DNA from: Pseudomonadota bacterium
GTDB taxonomy: Bacteria > Pseudomonadota > Alphaproteobacteria > Rhodospirillales > Magnetospirillaceae
Assembly (NCBI GenBank): GCA_023458315.1
Contig: JAEXAH010000151.1
Location: 1 to 19,064 of the forward strand
Length of the DNA stretch: 19,064 nt
Direction: 5' to 3'
Part shown: piece after piece, positions 1-12,871 of the stretch
How positions within the stretch are numbered: position 1 is the stretch's first letter
Layout of the letters: each line of letters starts with the position of its first letter
The notes under the pieces: model-generated
Database searches by the model: none
Told to the model about the DNA's origin: nothing
Seen by the model: the letters and a program-made list of their open reading frames with translations, nothing else
Position numbers and translations under genes: made by a program

Positions 1-134
1 TGATGCCGGGCGATAACGTGAAGATGACCGTCAAGCTGATCGCCCCGATCGCCATGGACCAGGGCCTGCGCTTCGCCATCCGCGAAGGCGGCCGTACCGT
101 CGGCGCCGGCGTGGTGGCCAAGGTCATCTCGTAA
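1..134 (+). CDS. tuf: Elongation factor Tu, C-terminal fragment (partial, 5' end outside window)
   Basis: This is the last 43 codons plus two bases of an EF-Tu gene, the GTPase that delivers aminoacyl-tRNA to the ribosome. The reading frame begins at base 3 and ends with TAA at 132-134. The visible residues are domain 3 of EF-Tu: MPGDNVKMTVKLI, then IAMDQGLRFAIREGGRTVG and the family's usual ending GVVAKVIS. The fragment runs into a perfect 12-bp hairpin 12 bases after its stop, so it is probably the last gene of an upstream transcript. A second tuf gene begins at 18926 in the same direction, so this genome carries at least two copies unless the copies are otherwise related. Identity is close to certain; only the 5' extent is unknown. 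Confidence 0.97.
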   Translation, partial: MPGDNVKMTVKLIAPIAMDQGLRFAIREGGRTVGAGVVAKVIS

Positions 135-146
135 GACGACGAGGCG

Positions 147-182
147 CCGGGGCGACGCTGAAAAAAAGCGGCGTCGCCCCGG
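147..182 (+). terminator. Hairpin after tuf, probable transcription terminator
   Basis: Bases 147-158 (CCGGGGCGACGC) are the exact reverse complement of 171-182, giving a 12-bp GC-rich stem. The 12-nt loop contains a run of seven A. There is no T tract after the stem, so it is not a textbook intrinsic terminator. Placement just after the tuf stop supports termination or 3'-end protection. Confidence 0.6.
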
Positions 183-211
183 TTGCCAAGCGTATCGAGA
201 CGCTGTATAAG
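183..211 (+). promoter_or_regulatory. Sigma70-type promoter for tRNA-Trp and secE-nusG
   Basis: TTGCCA at 183-188 (5 of 6 to the -35 consensus) is followed by a 17-nt spacer and TATAAG at 206-211 (5 of 6 to the -10 consensus). Transcription would start near 218, about 55 nt before the tRNA. The -35 box begins on the first base after the tuf hairpin. The match and spacing are good, but no start-site data are available. Confidence 0.65.
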
Positions 212-273
212 GCGTGGCTTCGGCCGCGACCGACCCGGGTGCCGACCCTTAAACGGGGCGGCCCATCGGCTGC

Positions 274-349
274 AGGAGTGTAGCTCAACTGGTAGAGCAC
301 CGGTCTCCAAAACCGGGGGTTGGGGGTTCGAGCCCCTCCACTCCTGCCA
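274..349 (+). tRNA. tRNA-Trp (anticodon CCA)
   Basis: A complete 76-nt cloverleaf is visible. The acceptor stem AGGAGTG (274-280) pairs with CACTCCT (339-345). The D stem is GCTC/GAGC, the anticodon stem is CCGGT/ACCGG, and the loop CTCCAAA has anticodon CCA at 307-309. The variable loop has 5 nt and the T arm has loop TTCGAGC. The discriminator is G346 and the CCA end is encoded at 347-349. The anticodon reads UGG, so this is tryptophan tRNA. tRNA-Trp between tuf and secE is a common bacterial arrangement, and the tRNA is probably cut from a longer transcript running into secE. Confidence 0.97.
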
Positions 350-375
350 ACCGGCAGGGTCCCTTTCAAGCCTAA

Positions 376-394
376 GTGCCCCCTTTGGGGGTAC
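376..394 (+). other. Hairpin between tRNA-Trp and secE
   Basis: An 8-pair stem with one G-U pair (GTGCCCCC / GGGGGTAC) closes a TTT loop 27 nt after the tRNA 3' end. No T tract follows. It may help tRNA 3' processing or partially terminate; the function is inferred only. Confidence 0.4.
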
Positions 395-412
395 GCAAAG
401 TTCAAGAGAATG

Positions 413-610
413 ATGGCAAAGACGTCTCCAGGCCAATTCTTCAAGCAGGTGCGGCAGGAGGTGGCCAAGGTCACTTGGCCCAGCCGCAAGGAAACGACGA
501 TTTCCACCGCCATGGTCTTCATCATGGTGGTCATCGCCGCTCTCTTCTTCATGCTTGTGGATCAGGCGTTCGCCTGGATCGTCAAGCTCGTGTTCGGCCT
601 CGGAGGCTGA
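413..610 (+). CDS. secE: Preprotein translocase subunit SecE
   Basis: SecE is the small essential membrane subunit that clamps SecY in the SecYEG protein-export channel. The 65-residue product begins MAKTSPGQFFKQVRQEVAKV and has the conserved cytoplasmic segment TWPSRKE at residues 21-27. One membrane helix follows, about residues 34-60 (VFIMVVIAALFFMLV and onward). One helix and 60-65 residues is usual for the short SecE of most bacteria; the E. coli protein is longer, with three helices. The start is a double ATG at 410 and 413. I use 413 because the upstream purine run AAGAGA is better spaced from it, though 410 would add only one Met. It is followed almost at once by nusG, the classic pairing. 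Confidence 0.95.
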   Translation: MAKTSPGQFFKQVRQEVAKVTWPSRKETTISTAMVFIMVVIAALFFMLVDQAFAWIVKLVFGLGG

Positions 611-612
611 TG

Positions 613-1146
613 ATGGCGACCGCCCGCTGGTACGTGATCCACGTCTATTCCGGATTCGAGAAGAAGGTCGCGCAGAGCATCCGCGAGCAGGCCGAGCAGA
701 AGGCCATGGCCGAACTGTTCGAGCAGGTGCTGGTGCCCACCGAAGAGGTGGTCGAGGTCCGGCGCGGCTCGAAGGTCAACGCCGAGCGCAAGTTCTTCCC
801 CGGCTACGTGCTGGTCAAGATGGTGCTGACCGACGACACCTGGCACCTGGTCAAGAACACGCCGAAGGTCACGGGCTTCCTGGGCGGCAAGGGCCGTCCG
901 GTGCCGATCACCGAGCGTGAGGCCGAGCGCATCATCAAGCAGGTGCAGGAGGGCGTCGAGCGCCCGAAGCCCTCGGTGGTGTTCGAGGTCGGCGAACAGG
1001 TCCGCGTCTGCGACGGTCCCTTCACCTCGTTCAACGGTCTGGTGGAGGAAGTGGACGAGGAAAAGGCCCGCCTCAAGGTGGCGGTGTCGATCTTCGGCCG
1101 CTCGACCCCGGTCGAGTTGGAATACGCCCAGGTCGAGAAGGTCTGA
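613..1146 (+). CDS. nusG: Transcription termination/antitermination factor NusG
   Basis: NusG binds RNA polymerase through its N-terminal NGN domain, suppresses pausing, and links polymerase to Rho or to ribosomal protein S10 through its C-terminal KOW domain. The 177-residue product shows the NGN start ARWYVIHVYSGFEKKV (residues 4-19) and the strongly conserved FFPGYVLVKM (61-70). A KOW domain occupies about 126-177, with GEQVRVCDGPF and FNGLVEEVD. Length is normal. GGAGG at 602-606 lies 6 nt before the ATG at 613, which favours this start over the overlapping ATG at 610 that shares a base with the secE stop. The tight spacing implies translational coupling with secE. Confidence 0.97.
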   Translation: MATARWYVIHVYSGFEKKVAQSIREQAEQKAMAELFEQVLVPTEEVVEVRRGSKVNAERKFFPGYVLVKMVLTDDTWHLVKNTPKVTGFLGGKGRPVPITEREAERIIKQVQEGVERPKPSVVFEVGEQVRVCDGPFTSFNGLVEEVDEEKARLKVAVSIFGRSTPVELEYAQVEKV

Positions 1147-1162
1147 GGCAGCAAGTTTCACA

Positions 1163-1202
1163 GGGTTCGCCGCCGGATGGTTCCGGCGGCGAATCCCGTT
1201 TT
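1163..1202 (+). terminator. First of two tandem terminator-like hairpins after nusG
   Basis: A perfect 12-bp stem (1166-1177 with 1182-1193) closes the 4-nt loop TGGT. Three more G-C pairs (1163-1165 with 1195-1197) extend it past one bulged T. GTTTTCGTT follows, a short T tract. It fits an intrinsic terminator at the end of the secE-nusG transcript. Confidence 0.65.
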
Positions 1203-1206
1203 CGTT

Positions 1207-1230
1207 ACCGGCGGATGACCGCCGGTTTTT
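1207..1230 (+). terminator. Second tandem intrinsic terminator after nusG
   Basis: ACCGGCGG (1207-1214) pairs perfectly with CCGCCGGT (1219-1226) around the loop ATGA, followed by TTTT at 1227-1230. It lies five bases after the first hairpin's T tract. Together they should strongly limit read-through into rplK. Confidence 0.7.
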
Positions 1231-1284
1231 CGGGCGGAAGGCCGGCCATGGCCGCACCGCCAACTCTGAACCCCAGAGGGTAAG

Positions 1285-1716
1285 ATGGCAAAGAAAGTCA
1301 TTGGTTACATCAAGCTCCAGGTGCCGGCGGGCAAGGCCAATCCGTCGCCGCCGATCGGTCCGGCGCTGTGTCAGCGCGGCCTGAACATCATGGAGTTCTG
1401 CAAGGCGTTCAACGCCCAGACCCAGCAGCTCGAAGCCGGCATGCCGATTCCGGTGGTGATCACCGCCTATTCGGACCGTACCTTCACCTTCGTCACCAAG
1501 ACTCCGCCCGTGACCTACTTCCTGAAGAAGGCCGCCGGTGTGCAGAAGGGCTCGCAGACCCCCGGCAAGGGCGGCACTGTCGGCCAGGTGAGCATGGCGC
1601 AGATCCGCGAGATCGCCGAGAAGAAGATGGTCGATCTGAACGCCAACGACATCGAGGCCGCCGCCTCCATGCTCGTCGGTTCCGCCCGTTCCATGGGCCT
1701 CAAGGTGGTGGAGTAA
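1285..1716 (+). CDS. rplK: 50S ribosomal protein L11
   Basis: L11 sits at the base of the ribosomal stalk and binds the GTPase-associated region of 23S rRNA together with L10-L12. The 143-residue product is of normal length. It begins MAKKVIGYIKLQVPAGKANP and carries the PPIGPALCQRGLNIMEFCK segment of the N-terminal domain. The C-terminal RNA-binding part includes KTPPVTYFLKKAAG and the final VGSARSMGLKVVE. AGAGGG at 1275-1280 is 4 nt before the ATG. The gene is only 4 nt from rplA, so the two are cotranscribed. The 138-nt spacer before it contains two terminators, and I could not find a convincing promoter there. Confidence 0.98.
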   Translation: MAKKVIGYIKLQVPAGKANPSPPIGPALCQRGLNIMEFCKAFNAQTQQLEAGMPIPVVITAYSDRTFTFVTKTPPVTYFLKKAAGVQKGSQTPGKGGTVGQVSMAQIREIAEKKMVDLNANDIEAAASMLVGSARSMGLKVVE

Positions 1717-1720
1717 TCCC

Positions 1721-2413
1721 ATGGCTATCGGTAAGCGCCTGAAGGCTGGCTACGCCAGCATCGACCGCAACAAGTTCTACTCGCTGGACGAGGCCGTCGC
1801 GCTGATCAAGGGCGGCGCCAAGGCCAAGTTCGACGAAACCATCGAAATTGCCCTGAACCTGGGCGTCGATCCCCGTCACGCCGACCAGATGGTCCGCGGC
1901 GTCGTCGAGCTGCCGCACGGCACCGGCAAGACCGTGCGCGTGGCGGTGTTCGCCAAGGCCGACAAGGCCGAGGAAGCCCGCAAGGCCGGTGCCGACATCG
2001 TCGGTGCCGAAGACCTGGCCGAGCAGATCCAGGGCGGCTTCATGGACTTCGACCGCTGCATCGCCACCCCGGACATGATGGGTGTGGTCGGTCGTCTGGG
2101 TAAGGTCCTGGGCCCGCGCAACCTGATGCCGAACCCCAAGCTGGGCACCGTGACCCCGAACGTGACCGAAGCCATCCGCGCCGCCAAGGCCGGTCAGGTT
2201 CAGTTCCGCGTCGAGAAGGCCGGTATCGTCCATGCCGGTGTCGGCAAGGCTTCGTTCGACGCCGCCAAGCTGGCCGAGAACATCAAGGCTTTCGTTGACG
2301 CCATCAACAAGGCCAAGCCCACCGGCGCCAAGGGCACCTACATCAAGAAGGTGTCGGTGGCTTCGACCATGGGCGTGGGCGTCAAGCTGGACATCGCCAG
2401 CCTGAGCGCCTGA
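1721..2413 (+). CDS. rplA: 50S ribosomal protein L1
   Basis: L1 forms the mobile stalk next to the ribosomal E site and in E. coli represses its own rplK-rplA mRNA. The 230-residue product has standard length, beginning MAIGKRLKAGYASIDRNKFY. It contains the L1 signature GKVLGPRNLMPNPKLGTVT near residues 127-145, and the C-terminal block KGTYIKKVSVASTMGVGVK. GGTGGAG inside the end of rplK provides a ribosome binding site 7 nt before the ATG. An L1 target in the rplK leader is expected from E. coli, but I could not recognise one with confidence. Confidence 0.98.
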   Translation: MAIGKRLKAGYASIDRNKFYSLDEAVALIKGGAKAKFDETIEIALNLGVDPRHADQMVRGVVELPHGTGKTVRVAVFAKADKAEEARKAGADIVGAEDLAEQIQGGFMDFDRCIATPDMMGVVGRLGKVLGPRNLMPNPKLGTVTPNVTEAIRAAKAGQVQFRVEKAGIVHAGVGKASFDAAKLAENIKAFVDAINKAKPTGAKGTYIKKVSVASTMGVGVKLDIASLSA

Positions 2414-2420
2414 TCAGATT

Positions 2421-2448
2421 TCGCCGCGCCTTCGGGGGCGGCGATTTT
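2421..2448 (+). terminator. Hairpin with short T tract after rplA
   Basis: TCGCCGC (2421-2427) pairs with GCGGCGA (2438-2444). The inner CC-TTCG-GG forms a stable tetraloop cap after one G-G mismatch. TTTT at 2445-2448 follows. It lies 7 nt after the rplA stop and fits an intrinsic terminator or attenuator between L1 and the L10 leader. Confidence 0.55.
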
Positions 2449-2545
2449 GGGGGCTTCCCTCGGGAAGCCTCCGACCTGTCCGAGACCGTAGGTGCCGCCC
2501 TTTCGGGGATGGCTTGATGGATTTCCGCCTACGCAGACAGAAGAA
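2449..2545 (+). promoter_or_regulatory. Candidate L10 (rplJ) autoregulatory mRNA leader
   Basis: In E. coli the L10-L12 complex binds a kink-turn structure in the rplJ leader and blocks translation of rplJ-rplL. Here a hairpin (2452-2458 with 2463-2469, loop CTCG) is followed by GCCTCCG, then GAGACCGTAGGTG (2482-2494) and downstream GCCTACGCAGACAG (2527-2540). From memory, the E. coli leader has the same order: a hairpin, CCTCCG, GAAGACCGCAGGTG, then CCTGCGTAGACGG. The closing stem is GTAGGT (2488-2493) with GCCTAC (2527-2532), so base identities differ between species while pairing is kept. This is a structural and positional match, not a computed one. The remaining 160 nt up to rplJ hold further small hairpins and no gene. 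Confidence 0.6.
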
Positions 2546-2593
2546 GATACCATTCGCGCCCATCCCCTCGGGGCCGGGCAAGATGGCTTGATG
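2508..2593 (+). repeat. 12-nt direct repeat in the rplA-rplJ leader
   Basis: GATGGCTTGATG occurs at 2508-2519 and again at 2582-2593, 74 bases apart. Each copy lies a short distance after a small C-rich/G-rich hairpin (CCC-TTTC-GGGG near 2498-2508; CCC-CTCG-GGG at 2565-2574 within CCCCTCGGGG). Also, GGGGATGG at 2505-2512 is the exact complement of CCATCCCC at 2560-2567, giving a possible competing 8-bp helix. Confidence 0.5.
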
Positions 2594-2706
2594 CTTCTGG
2601 GACAGGCCACCGGTTCCACCGATCTCGGTCGGAGGAGCCAGAGGGCAAAAGCTGGGACCGAACGCCCGCGGGCGGGACAGTCCCATCGTGTTTGTTGGAG
2701 ACGAAA

Positions 2707-3225
2707 GTGGACCGGACACAGAAGAAAGAGTGGATCGGTGCGCTGCATGAGACGTTCGGAGACGCGGGTCTCGTCGTCGTCGCCCATTACAAGGGGCTGA
2801 CGGTTGCCGAGATGACCGATCTGCGCGTCAAGATGCGTGCGGCCGGTGCCAGCTTCAAAGTGACCAAGAATCGTCTCACCAAGCTCGCCCTTCAGGGTAC
2901 CGCTTACGAGGGTATTGCCGATCTGTTCGTCGGCCCGACCGCCATCGCCGTTTCGGCTGATCCGGTCGCCGCCGCCAAGGTCGCCGCCGACTTCGCCAAG
3001 GCCAATGACAAGCTGAAGATCCTTGGTGGATCTCTCAACGGTCAGGCCCTGGACGTGGACGGCGTCAAGGCCCTTGCCACCCTGCCGTCGCTGGACGAGC
3101 TGCGTGGCAAGCTGATCGGCATGATCTCGACCCCGGCTACCCGTATCGCCGGCGTTCTCCAGGCTCCCGCTGGGCAGGTTGCCCGCGTGCTTGGCGCCTA
3201 TGCGAAGAAGGACGAGGCCGCGTGA
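2707..3225 (+). CDS. rplJ: 50S ribosomal protein L10
   Basis: L10 anchors L12 dimers to the ribosome and with them represses its own operon. I place the start at GTG 2707, giving 172 residues beginning V(M)DRTQKKEWIGALHETF, which matches the usual alphaproteobacterial start and length. TTGGAG at 2695-2700 lies 6 nt before it. A TTG at 2692 would add five residues but would overlap that ribosome binding site. The N-terminal domain shows GLVVVAHYKGLTVAEMTDLR and FKVTKNRLTKLAL. The C-terminal helix (about 140-172) that binds L12 dimers ends VARVLGAYAKKDEAA. The gene follows a long structured leader and is 49 nt before rplL. Confidence 0.96.
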   Translation: MDRTQKKEWIGALHETFGDAGLVVVAHYKGLTVAEMTDLRVKMRAAGASFKVTKNRLTKLALQGTAYEGIADLFVGPTAIAVSADPVAAAKVAADFAKANDKLKILGGSLNGQALDVDGVKALATLPSLDELRGKLIGMISTPATRIAGVLQAPAGQVARVLGAYAKKDEAA

Positions 3226-3229
3226 GGCC

Positions 3230-3249
3230 TTACTGATCTATCCCAGTAA
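3230..3249 (+). other. Small hairpin between rplJ and rplL
   Basis: TTACTG (3230-3235) pairs with CAGTAA (3244-3249) around an 8-nt loop, ending 14 nt before the rplL ribosome binding site AGGAG (3264-3268). It may modulate the extra translation rplL needs (four or more L12 per L10), but that role is inferred. Confidence 0.35.
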
Positions 3250-3274
3250 TCAAGCTTTATCTTAGGAGTTTATA

Positions 3275-3649
3275 ATGGCTGATCTCGCTAAGCTCGTTGA
3301 CGAGCTGTCCGCCCTGACCGTTCTGGAAGCCGCCGAGCTGTCCAAGCTGCTGGAAGAGAAGTGGGGCGTTTCCGCCGCCGCTCCGGTTGCCGTCGCCGCC
3401 GTCGCTGGCGCCGCCGCTGCCCCGGCCGCTGAAGAGAAGACCGAGTTCGACGTCGTCCTGGCCGATGCCGGCGACAAGAAGATCAACGTCATCAAGGAAG
3501 TCCGCGCCATCACCGGCCTGGGCCTGAAGGAAGCCAAGGACCTGGTCGAAGGCGCTCCGAAGACCGTCAAGGAAGGCGTGTCGAAGGACGAAGCCGAGAA
3601 GATCAAGAAGGTCCTGGAAGAGGCCGGCGCCAAGGTGCAGGTCAAGTAA
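3275..3649 (+). CDS. rplL: 50S ribosomal protein L7/L12
   Basis: L12 forms the flexible stalk that recruits and activates translational GTPases such as EF-Tu and EF-G. The 124-residue product has three classic parts. An N-terminal dimerisation helix pair spans residues 1-33 (MADLAKLVDELSALTVLEAA). An Ala/Val/Pro-rich hinge spans about 34-52. The globular C-terminal domain spans about 55-124, with EFDVVL, GLGLKEAKDLVE and the end KVLEEAGAKVQVK. AGGAG lies 6 nt before the ATG in an AT-rich spacer, a strong and unusually open start suited to its high copy number. Confidence 0.98.
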   Translation: MADLAKLVDELSALTVLEAAELSKLLEEKWGVSAAAPVAVAAVAGAAAAPAAEEKTEFDVVLADAGDKKINVIKEVRAITGLGLKEAKDLVEGAPKTVKEGVSKDEAEKIKKVLEEAGAKVQVK

Positions 3650-3670
3650 TTCAGGCTTTCCAAGCCTGAA
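3650..3670 (+). other. Hairpin directly after rplL stop
   Basis: TTCAGGCTT (3650-3658) pairs exactly with AAGCCTGAA (3662-3670) around a 3-nt loop, starting on the first base after the TAA. No T tract follows. It may protect or define the rplL mRNA 3' end, or act as a partial attenuator. Confidence 0.45.
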
Positions 3671-3677
3671 GGCCAAA

Positions 3678-3717
3678 GGGCCGGGTCGGGAAGGCGTGCG
3701 CTTTCCCGTCCCGGCCC
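3678..3717 (+). other. Long hairpin in the rplL-rpoB spacer, candidate RNase III site or attenuator
   Basis: GGGCCGGG (3678-3685) pairs with CCCGGCCC (3710-3717). After one T-T mismatch, a second 8-pair helix (3687-3694 with 3701-3708, one G-U) closes a 6-nt loop. The total is 16 pairs plus one mismatch. In E. coli the rplL-rpoB spacer holds a partial terminator and an RNase III site, so the position is meaningful. No T tract follows, which favours processing over termination. Confidence 0.5.
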
Positions 3718-3963
3718 AATGGCGCTTGTACGACAGGCCCGGCTTTCGGGACTGGTTTACCGGCGACGCGATCCCCATCTGTTCGGGGGCCGACGCCGAC
3801 ACCGCCGCCAGGGGCGCCCCTTGGCAGCATCCCCAGACTAAGGGGGTTGCGCCGGGTTGACCGGGCGGCACGCGAAGATTTCCAGGGCGGGCGATGCCTT
3901 ATCGCCTGTCCGGGTCCGGAACTGCAGTCCGGACCGAAACCGACATGAGGACGAGGAGCGGCA
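3718..3963 (+). other. Spacer upstream of rpoB with one palindromic hairpin
   Basis: No gene is credible here. A perfect hairpin at 3913-3935 (GGTCCGGA / TCCGGACC, loop ACTGCAG) ends 28 nt before the rpoB ATG and could affect translation initiation. GAGGAG at 3953-3958 is the rpoB ribosome binding site. I see no convincing promoter; TTGACC at 3857 has no matching -10. Confidence 0.4.
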
Positions 3964-8145
<4,182 letters not shown>

Positions 8146-8162
8146 GACCCCTTTGATACCAA

Positions 8163-8191
8163 GGCGAGAGGGGGAGTTCCCCCTCTCCGCC
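8163..8191 (+). other. Hairpin in the rpoB-rpoC spacer
   Basis: GAGAGGGGG (8166-8174) pairs with CCCCCTCTC (8179-8187) around AGTT. GGC/GCC extends it past one bulged C. It sits between the rpoB stop and the rpoC ribosome binding site GGGAG (8208-8212). With no T tract, it is more likely a processing or stability element than a terminator. Confidence 0.45.
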
Positions 8192-8218
8192 CTACCCGAG
8201 TCCACGCGGGAGTAGGTC

Positions 8219-12706
<4,488 letters not shown>

Positions 12707-12723
12707 GGCGCGTTTCGGAAAAC

Positions 12724-12753
12724 ACCCCCGCCGGGCGACCGGCGGGGGTTTTT
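12724..12753 (+). terminator. Strong intrinsic terminator after rpoC
   Basis: CCCCCGCCGG (12725-12734) pairs perfectly with CCGGCGGGGG (12739-12748) around the GNRA tetraloop GCGA. An A-T pair extends it, and TTTTT follows at 12749-12753, then CTTT. It is a textbook rho-independent terminator closing the rpoBC transcript. Confidence 0.92.
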
Positions 12754-12781
12754 CTTTGGCGGATTTCCTTGGTCTTGTCTC

Positions 12782-12813
12782 TTGTGTGATGGTTGGGAAC
12801 GGGATTAAATCCC
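12782..12813 (+). promoter_or_regulatory. Weak candidate promoter with palindrome, upstream of the histidine kinase
   Basis: TTGTGT (12782-12787), a 17-nt spacer and TTAAAT (12805-12810) give a poor to fair sigma70 match (3 of 6 and 4 of 6). The -10 lies inside the perfect inverted repeat GGGAT-TAA-ATCCC (12801-12813), which could be an operator or chance. Expected transcription start is near 12817, leaving about 55 nt before the kinase GTG. Confidence 0.3.
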
Positions 12814-12871
12814 CTGGGGGGAAGTGCGGCTGCCTGTCGTGGCCGCATGTTCAGACGGGGAAGGGGTTGCC

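Noticed and set aside
320..412. N-terminal extension of secE to 320
   Set aside because: It would begin inside tRNA-Trp and adds sequence unlike SecE; the ATG at 410/413 gives the normal length.
376..609. Upstream extension of nusG through secE
   Set aside because: It overlaps secE in another frame. NusG homology starts at the ATG pair 610/613, with GGAGG correctly spaced.
2492..2800. A 102-codon frame across the rplJ leader
   Set aside because: It overlaps the structured leader and the rplJ start; no family resemblance and poor codon bias.
3857..3882. TTGACC as a -35 box of an rpoB promoter
   Set aside because: No -10-like hexamer occurs 16-18 nt downstream, so rpoB is better explained by read-through from rplL.
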